NCBI GenBank assembly: GCA_030042765.1
Contig: JASHZA010000120.1
Location: forward strand, 1 to 10,587
Source of the DNA: Candidatus Binataceae bacterium
Lineage (GTDB): Bacteria > Desulfobacterota > Binatia > Binatales > Binataceae
Direction of reading: 5' to 3'
DNA: 10,587 nucleotides
The translations under genes were made by a program, and so were the position numbers. This document shows, in pieces, positions 5,484 to 10,587 of the stretch (the stretch's first letter is position 1; each line of letters opens with the position of its first letter). The notes beneath the pieces were generated by a model that saw only the letters and a program-made list of their open reading frames with translations, made no database searches and was not told the DNA's origin.

Positions 5484-6137
5484 TCATGCGCGCTGGTTAT
5501 ACAGGTTCATCGCGCGCTCAAGACCCTGGCGGATCACTGCCATTACTGCGTCAGCTGCGCGGTCGAATATGGCCTCCATAGCGGTAATCTCTTCGTCGGT
5601 CAGGGGCTTCAGGAGATAATTGATGTCGTCACCGGCGCCTTCGCGGTGACCGATGCCGACGCGGACGCGGACGAACTCGGGCGTGTCGAGCGATTCGATA
5701 ATCGAGCGGACGTCGCGGTTTCCAGCGTCGCTGCCGCCGCGTTTGATGCGGAGTTGGCCTATCCGGAGGTCCATTTCGTCGTGGACCACGATCAACCGTT
5801 CGCTCGGGATTTTAAAGTAGCCGAGCATCGCAACGACGCACTCGCCACTGCGATTGTAGAACGTCTGCGGCATCAGCAGGATTGCCGAGACGGAATCGAG
5901 GTGAATTTCCGCGTAAATGCCGTTGAATTTGCGGCGTGAAAGTTCGGCGCCGCTTTTGGAAGCGAGGCGGCGGGCGACCATGAACCCCGCGTTGTGGCGC
6001 GAGCGACGGTACTGTTCGCCGGGGTTGCCCAGTCCTGCGACCAGCCAGCGCTGCTCCTCGGGGCCGCGCGAGATATCGCCGCTATCCCGCGCGCGGACGG
6101 GACGGAATCTTTCGAAGAGTCTGGCGAATCGGCTCAT
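5484..6137 (-). CDS. pth: peptidyl-tRNA hydrolase (with altered substrate-binding motif)
   Basis: A 217-residue protein of the bacterial Pth family, which frees tRNA from peptidyl-tRNAs that drop off ribosomes. Recognisable elements are VAGLGNPGEQY with Asn38, SRHNAGF with the catalytic His48, MPQTFYNRSGE with Asn95, and VVHDEMDL with Asp120, so the catalytic His/Asp pair and both key Asn are present. The next motif, usually G-G-H-N-G-L, reads A-G-N-R-D-V (138-143): the conserved His and Asn are replaced by Asn140 and Arg141. An N-terminal extension of about 29 residues rich in Arg precedes the first strand, so it is longer than E. coli Pth (about 194). The ATG at 6137 overlaps the hisC stop as ATGA and has no Shine-Dalgarno of its own, which points to translational coupling and supports this start despite the extension. 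It is the last gene of the minus-strand operon. Confidence 0.9.
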   Translation of the reverse strand: MSRFARLFERFRPVRARDSGDISRGPEEQRWLVAGLGNPGEQYRRSRHNAGFMVARRLASKSGAELSRRKFNGIYAEIHLDSVSAILLMPQTFYNRSGECVVAMLGYFKIPSERLIVVHDEMDLRIGQLRIKRGGSDAGNRDVRSIIESLDTPEFVRVRVGIGHREGAGDDINYLLKPLTDEEITAMEAIFDRAADAVMAVIRQGLERAMNLYNQRA

Positions 6138-7249
6138 TGTTTCAGCGCGCGCGAAGATCCGGGCCGGTTGGCGGGCTCGCGCGCGGCAACGATGGGTTTG
6201 ACCAATGGTTCCAGGGCCTTGAACAATGCCGCCATCTCGGCTGGCCGGCCGATCGAGATCCTGAGTGCGTCGGCGAAAACAGAGCGCGGGAAGTGGCGCA
6301 CCAGTATGCCGCGCCGGCGCAGCGCATTCGCGATTGCGTCCATCGGGTGACCGGCAATCCGCGCGAGCACGAAGTTGGCCTGAGACGGAGGCACCTCGAA
6401 ACCCATCTGCCGGAGCCTTTTCTCGGTCGCGGCGCGGGTCCGCTTTACCAGCTCGACGTTGCGGCGCATCCACGCGGCATCGGCGAGCGCGGCCGCTCCG
6501 GCAGTCACCGCAAGCCGGCTCAAATTGTATGAATCCTTGACCTTGAGCAATCCCTCGATCACGGGCGGTTGCGCGAAGCAGAATCCCAGACGCATTCCGG
6601 CCAGCGAAAACGATTTCGACAGGGTGCGCAAAACGGCCACATTGCCGTGACGTTTAGCCAGGTGCAGTGCATTCGTCTCGGCAAAATCGACGTACGCTTC
6701 ATCGATCACCAGCAGATTGGGCGCGATCGCCTGAGCCAGCGAGTCGAGCCCGTCCGGCTCGGCGATGGTGCCACAGGGAGAATTCGGATTGCAGACGATC
6801 GTGAGCCGCGCATGCTGGTTGGCCAGTTCGCTCAATGGGGGAGCGAAAGCGGGACCGAGGGGAATCGCGGCGACGCGAGCTTCCTGAATCGCCGCCAGGG
6901 TGTCGTACAACGAGTAAGTTGGAAGCGCGTAGGCGACCTTGTCGCCCGGTCCCAGAGCCGCCCGAAACAGCATCGCAAGCAGTTCGTCGGAACCATTGCC
7001 TGCGATGATCATCTCGCGTGAGATTCCATAGAGCCGCGCAGCCGCGCCGACGAACTCGTCCGCGCGCGGCGGCGGATAAAGCCGCAAGGATGACCCCGCC
7101 GACTTGACCACGGCCCGCCGCACCATCGGCGACGGAGGGTAGGGGTTCTCGTTCGTATTGAGTTTGATTACGCGCTTACCGAGCCGCGGTTGCTCGCCCG
7201 GCGTATAGGGCGTCATCCTTTCGATGGCTTCGCGAAACATTGCCGTCAT
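6134..7249 (-). CDS. hisC: histidinol-phosphate aminotransferase
   Basis: A 371-residue PLP-dependent aminotransferase of fold type I. It matches HisC, which converts imidazole-acetol phosphate and glutamate to histidinol phosphate and 2-oxoglutarate. Visible motifs are LNTNENPYPPSP (30-41), AGNGSDEL (83-90), CNPNSPCGT with Asn154/Asn156 (153-161), the PLP-pyridine Asp183 in VIDEAYVDF, the Schiff-base Lys212 in LSKSFSLAGMRLGF with Arg220, and the C-terminal Arg330 in LRISIG that binds the substrate carboxylate. Length and motif order are standard. The ATG at 7249 overlaps the cutA stop (ATGA) and lacks its own Shine-Dalgarno; a second ATG three codons in (7240) is possible. No other his gene is in the window, so it may be a stand-alone HisC or a paralogue using aromatic amino acids (a known overlap of the family). 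Alternative: another class I aminotransferase of the HisC clade. Confidence 0.88.
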   Translation of the reverse strand: MTAMFREAIERMTPYTPGEQPRLGKRVIKLNTNENPYPPSPMVRRAVVKSAGSSLRLYPPPRADEFVGAAARLYGISREMIIAGNGSDELLAMLFRAALGPGDKVAYALPTYSLYDTLAAIQEARVAAIPLGPAFAPPLSELANQHARLTIVCNPNSPCGTIAEPDGLDSLAQAIAPNLLVIDEAYVDFAETNALHLAKRHGNVAVLRTLSKSFSLAGMRLGFCFAQPPVIEGLLKVKDSYNLSRLAVTAGAAALADAAWMRRNVELVKRTRAATEKRLRQMGFEVPPSQANFVLARIAGHPMDAIANALRRRGILVRHFPRSVFADALRISIGRPAEMAALFKALEPLVKPIVAAREPANRPGSSRALKQ

Positions 7250-7626
7250 GAGGGTACGGTGCGGCGGCGTCCCGCCGATGTGGGACGCGGGCGCGGCGAC
7301 GCGGTCGATTCGATGAGCCAATCGATATATGGCTTCGAACCCTGCGCGATCGCCACCGCGATGATCTCGGGTACTTCGTAACTGTGCATTTCTCTGACTC
7401 TGCGTTCCAGACCGGCGTAGAGGCGCGCACGAGTCTTTATCACGAGCAAATACTCGCGTTCGTCCTCGATCGCTCCGCGCCATCGGTAGACCGAGCGCAC
7501 CGGCCCGACAATATTCACGCAGGCGGCGAGCCGCTCTGCCACCAGCGATCGCGCAATATTCGCGGCTTCATCTTCGCTGCCAGCCATCACGAAAACGATT
7601 CTGAGATTGTTCGCCGCCGGCGCCAT
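7246..7626 (-). CDS. cutA: divalent-cation tolerance protein CutA
   Basis: A 126-residue small protein of the CutA1 family, which forms very stable trimers and is associated with copper/divalent cation tolerance, although its exact job is unsettled. Conserved elements are ARSLVAERLAACVNIV (25-40), VRSVYRWRGAIEDE (43-56), LLVIKTRA (60-67) and HSYEVPEIIAV (81-91). The family core ends at about residue 106; some 20 residues rich in Pro, Arg and Ser follow, beyond the usual length. The usual Thr-Ala-Pro after the first strand is replaced by MAGSED. I chose the ATG at 7626, which lies 22 bases after the upstream stop; longer readings run into the upstream gene. No good Shine-Dalgarno is seen. It shares a 4-base overlap with hisC, so the two are co-translated. 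Confidence 0.9.
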   Translation of the reverse strand: MAPAANNLRIVFVMAGSEDEAANIARSLVAERLAACVNIVGPVRSVYRWRGAIEDEREYLLVIKTRARLYAGLERRVREMHSYEVPEIIAVAIAQGSKPYIDWLIESTASPRPRPTSAGRRRTVPS

Positions 7627-7648
7627 CGGCGCTACTTTAGCCGCCGAT

Positions 7649-8371
7649 TCACAACAGTCCAAGCCGCGACAGCACGCGTCTTGTCGCGGGACAGGGGTCG
7701 GGCGCCTTTGTGCCGGGGCGCCGCAGATCGGCGCAAAGCAACAACAGATCGCTCCAGCGGTCGACGTCGTACCACGATGGCGCCAGCGCATAGCAGAAGC
7801 GTTGCCGGTCGAGCCGCGCGATCGTATCTGCCAGAACTGTTGCGCCGCCCCAGCGCACTCCACGGAATATATCGGGTATGGCGCCGCGCATGCCGAGCAG
7901 ATAGTAGCCACCGTCGAGGCTGGGTCCCAGAACCACCGGCGCGCTCCTGAGCAGGGCCACGCTGCGGCGCAAAAGCGCGAAAGGCAGGGAGGGAGTGTCG
8001 GTGCCGATCAGGATCGCGCCGCGACCGGCGAAGGGTTCGATCACGCGGCGCATCCGCGCGCCCAGCGCGCCCTCGCCCTGTTCGAGCAGCGCTGCCCGAT
8101 TGCGCCGCGCGAGCGCGCGAAAATAGCGGCTGTTCGCGGCCCCGCCCGCTGCGTCGCCCGCGAGCGCAAGCGGCATGCCCAGAGCGCGCGCCTTGTTCAG
8201 GGCGTCGCGTATGAACGCATCGGCGAGAGCGGCGGTATTAGCCGCTCCGAGCTTCGCGATAAGCCGCGTCTTGGCGGCGCCCGGGAGTGGTTCGCGCGCG
8301 AAGACTATAATTGTCGGCGAAGGGGTTCTTCGCACGCGTCGTGAGATTTCGGCGACCGCACGGGAATTCAC
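7649..8371 (-). CDS. TIGR04282 / DUF2064 family glycosyltransferase-like protein
   Basis: A protein of about 240 residues of the DUF2064 (PF09837) family, with a nucleotide-diphospho-sugar transferase (GT-A) fold. The signature is clear: the N-terminal IVFAREPLPGAAKTRL (22-37) resembles the nucleotide-binding loop of nucleotidyltransferases, GTDTPSLP (123-130) supplies the DxD-like metal/nucleotide site with Asp125, and GPSLDGGYYLLG (149-160) is the family's most conserved block. A downstream YDVDRWSDLLLL segment is also typical. Some members are annotated as arsenosugar biosynthesis glycosyltransferases because they sit beside ArsS/ArsM; no such partner is visible here, so that function should not be assumed. 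The start is uncertain: GTG 8371 lies 13 bases after the upstream stop without a Shine-Dalgarno, and a GTG 12 codons further in (8335) is an alternative that still keeps all motifs. Confidence 0.85.
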   Translation of the reverse strand: MNSRAVAEISRRVRRTPSPTIIVFAREPLPGAAKTRLIAKLGAANTAALADAFIRDALNKARALGMPLALAGDAAGGAANSRYFRALARRNRAALLEQGEGALGARMRRVIEPFAGRGAILIGTDTPSLPFALLRRSVALLRSAPVVLGPSLDGGYYLLGMRGAIPDIFRGVRWGGATVLADTIARLDRQRFCYALAPSWYDVDRWSDLLLLCADLRRPGTKAPDPCPATRRVLSRLGLL

Positions 8372-8384
8372 GGAGGATGCCGGG

Positions 8385-10587
8385 TCAGGGATGGACGGTG
8401 TTGGGCTTGATAATATTGATGGGCAAACTCAGGGTCTGGATGACGAAATTCGCGACTGACGTGATTGGCTTGGGAGTAACGGTCGGGTTGCTGACGGGTC
8501 CGCGCACCTGGAAGTAGGCTGCCAGCAGTCCACTGCTGCCGTTGGAGAGATTTTCGCCCATAACGGGAATCTTGCTGACAATCCAGTTGACGGTGGTAAA
8601 CGGAACGAGCCCGATCCTCATGTTCAACGTGCCGTCGCCGAGTTTCAGGTCGCCGCGCGCAGAGGCTGTCATCAAGGGTCCTTCGAGTTTCAGATTGTCG
8701 GTATGGAAGTTTCCGTCCTTGCCCTTGAAGTCGCCCGTAAGCGATTTGAACGGAACACCGGCGACCATCGGGTTCGGCAAATGCGCCGTCAGCCAGCTCT
8801 TGAGATCAATCAAGCTTAGAATCCGCGTTAGCAGCACGAAGCGGTTGAGGGTGCCGTCGCGAACCTCGATGGTGGCGGCGCCCGACAGCGTGTCGAAAAA
8901 ATCGACGTCGGAATTAGCCCGCAAATCGGCTCTGGCGTAAAGTTCGCCGGCCAGCGGAGGCTTGCCCGGTTCGATCAATTCCGTAAGCTGATGCGCATTC
9001 ATGCCGGCGATTGCGCTCTTTATTTGAATCCAGTTATCGCGAGCGCGGCCCGCGATGTTCAGATCGACGCGGCCGCCATACGCCCTGGCGGTAAAGCTGG
9101 AAACATTCCACTCGTTGCTGTCATGGCTGAAATCGCTCGCGACATTGCTCATTACGAGTTTGTCGAAATTTGCCGCGCGCGCCGTGATATGGCCCGTCAC
9201 CGGAATCGGGAAGAAGTTCGGTGGCGTCGCCTGAGACCACGGCAGCCGGATGAAGCGCATGACCTCGAAATCGAGCTTGCCGGCGGCGGCATCGATGCGC
9301 AGGGCCGGCCGGCTCAGGTCCGGGACGGTGAATGTGATCTGCAACGGTTCACCCTCGATTTGGCTAGACGGGATGGATACTTCCATCCCTTTTCCGTCCA
9401 GCGCCAAAGTTGCCGACTGCGTCACGATCGGCGCGCGCAGGAATCCGAGTTGGACTTCGCCCGGAGCCAAAGTGAGTTTGCCGGTAACGACCGGTTTCTC
9501 TCCATCGTGAGCGCCGGCGTTGATTAGAATCTGACCGCCGATCGGGCCCTTGGCCGACAATTGATCGGGGTCGAACAAAAGCGGCAGCCAGTGGTCGGCT
9601 GGGATCGAGTGCAACTCGACCGAAAATTGACGCGGCGTCGGGAAGTGCGGCTGCGTATCCAGACTGCCGTTCAAAACGAAGTTGCCGCCCTGAGGTCCTA
9701 TGAAGGTCGCTACCACCCTGTCGATCTGAAGCGCCTCTGGCTGCAACGTTGCCGTACCGCTTTCGATAGCGATCGCGCTGGGCGCGCCTTTGACGCTGGC
9801 TTGAACTCCTCGCAGGTTCAGGCGGACGAGGTAACGTTGAGGGACGCGCCATACGAGGCCTGCGAGTTCACCCGCCGCGCTCACATCGATCGGCACGTCG
9901 CCGCTGATGTCTTTGATTCTCTCAAGCGGGTCCGGCACTCGCTTCCGGAACGCCGGCGCGAACAACGGATATAGCTCGTCGAGATCCAGTTCGCCTTTGA
10001 GCCTGGTGGTATACTGTATACGCTTGGGTGCGTCTCTCAATTGGGCGCGAATGGTCGCGTCGGTTACGAGCGTCTTGCCAATCTCGGCCGAACCCTGCGT
10101 TACTTCCAGTGTTGCGCTTGAGTAACTGAGAGCAGCCTCAGCACGATCGATCGAGGGAAGTTTCAATTCGGGGGGCGGAGTGAACCTGGCAGCGTTCAGC
10201 GTCGCCTCCACTTTGAGGTTGTCGCGGACCGTCGCGGCGTTCCAATCCCGCAACGGCTGGCTGGTATCGAGAATCGCCTGGGTGAGCGTCAATTCGCCGG
10301 CATCGAACCGGTTCACGAGGGAAATCGTCTCTGGCGACACTCCCCGCACCGTACGAAGCCATGCGTCCGCTTGTGGAATCGAGAGCCTGAAGTCAGAAAC
10401 GCTCAACGCGAGCGTGCGCGCCGTGTCGTACGGATGCGCAACGGTCGCCGCAGCCTCGAGGAGCCGTTTTCCCCCGTGCTGGATGGAGAAACCACTCAAA
10501 TAGGCCTGCTCAGGCGCTGCGCGATAGTCCGTGTGCAGCGAGTAATCGCCCAGCGAAATCGGGTCCGCAAAGGCCTTGCCCAGTAGC
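8385..10587 (-). CDS. AsmA-like (YhdP/AsmA_2-type) envelope protein, N-terminus outside window
   Basis: An open frame of 733 visible residues that continues through the right edge of the window. A TTG at 10499 could be taken for a start, but 29 more sense codons precede it in frame up to the edge, so the true start, and any N-terminal membrane anchor, lie beyond. The sequence is a long series of short beta-strand repeats with D/N-G turns, typical of the AsmA/TamB/YhdP superfamily, which is thought to form bridge-like beta-grooves moving phospholipids between inner and outer membrane. The most diagnostic part is the C-terminal block with DFFDTLSGAATIEVRDGTL, FVLLTRILSLIDLKSWL, a FKSLTGDFKGKDGNF stretch and YFQVRGPVSNPTVTPKP near the end, as in AsmA-like C-terminal (PF13502) domains. 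It is upstream of the DUF2064 gene with 13 bases between, so it probably leads or belongs to the five-gene operon. The exact subfamily is not certain. Confidence 0.82.
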   Translation of the reverse strand, partial: LLGKAFADPISLGDYSLHTDYRAAPEQAYLSGFSIQHGGKRLLEAAATVAHPYDTARTLALSVSDFRLSIPQADAWLRTVRGVSPETISLVNRFDAGELTLTQAILDTSQPLRDWNAATVRDNLKVEATLNAARFTPPPELKLPSIDRAEAALSYSSATLEVTQGSAEIGKTLVTDATIRAQLRDAPKRIQYTTRLKGELDLDELYPLFAPAFRKRVPDPLERIKDISGDVPIDVSAAGELAGLVWRVPQRYLVRLNLRGVQASVKGAPSAIAIESGTATLQPEALQIDRVVATFIGPQGGNFVLNGSLDTQPHFPTPRQFSVELHSIPADHWLPLLFDPDQLSAKGPIGGQILINAGAHDGEKPVVTGKLTLAPGEVQLGFLRAPIVTQSATLALDGKGMEVSIPSSQIEGEPLQITFTVPDLSRPALRIDAAAGKLDFEVMRFIRLPWSQATPPNFFPIPVTGHITARAANFDKLVMSNVASDFSHDSNEWNVSSFTARAYGGRVDLNIAGRARDNWIQIKSAIAGMNAHQLTELIEPGKPPLAGELYARADLRANSDVDFFDTLSGAATIEVRDGTLNRFVLLTRILSLIDLKSWLTAHLPNPMVAGVPFKSLTGDFKGKDGNFHTDNLKLEGPLMTASARGDLKLGDGTLNMRIGLVPFTTVNWIVSKIPVMGENLSNGSSGLLAAYFQVRGPVSNPTVTPKPITSVANFVIQTLSLPINIIKPNTVHP

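Noticed and set aside
5388..5939. A 183-codon plus-strand frame overlapping pth.
   Set aside because: It is Asp/Ala/Val-rich antisense of pth, which has clear catalytic residues.
7649..8371. Naming the DUF2064 gene as an arsenosugar biosynthesis enzyme.
   Set aside because: That label depends on ArsS/ArsM neighbours, which are absent in this window.
1..10587. A search for CRISPR arrays, tRNA/rRNA genes, transposases, att sites and long direct repeats.
   Set aside because: None could be seen by eye; gene spacing is tight and all stretches above 150 bases without a gene were read.

Overview
This window is a chromosomal stretch of roughly 60% GC from a Gram-negative, probably soil or sediment bacterium. 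It has dense, mostly metabolic genes and no visible mobile element, CRISPR array, RNA gene or defence locus. An AsmA-like gene implies an outer membrane. The mix of a luciferase-like (LLM) oxidoreductase, a PF04909 amidohydrolase, an extradiol dioxygenase and an alpha/beta hydrolase resembles the catabolic islands I associate with Candidatus Binatota/Binatia and related uncultured lineages. That taxonomic guess comes from gene content only and is tentative.

Left part (1-2526, plus strand): the 3' end of a probable SAM-dependent methyltransferase runs in from the left edge. It is followed by an LLM-class flavin-dependent oxidoreductase and an alpha/beta hydrolase joined by an ATGA stop/start overlap, so these two are very likely one operon. 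Middle (2580-5472): a lone DUF420 (CtaM/YozB-type) membrane protein lies on the minus strand, convergent with the hydrolase. A divergent PF04909 amidohydrolase follows and ends in a textbook intrinsic terminator. A two-domain extradiol (BphC/HsaC-type) ring-cleavage dioxygenase comes next, with a strong Shine-Dalgarno and perhaps its own promoter.

Right part (5484-10587, minus strand): a compact five-gene operon is read right to left. It contains a large AsmA-like protein (5' end beyond the window), a DUF2064/TIGR04282 nucleotidyl/glycosyltransferase-like protein, CutA, histidinol-phosphate aminotransferase and peptidyl-tRNA hydrolase. The last three are linked by ATGA overlaps. Its 3' end meets the dioxygenase gene tail to tail with only 11 bp between stops.

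The four catabolic genes could act on aromatic or cyclic compounds: oxygenation (LLM), ring cleavage (extradiol dioxygenase) and C-C or ester hydrolysis (alpha/beta hydrolase or amidohydrolase). They are not one operon, so a shared pathway is a hypothesis. I found no clear evidence of an entirely new system. The items most worth a second look are the catabolic cluster, a peptidyl-tRNA hydrolase with a changed substrate-binding motif, the odd composition of the minus-strand operon, and an orphan DUF420 gene.
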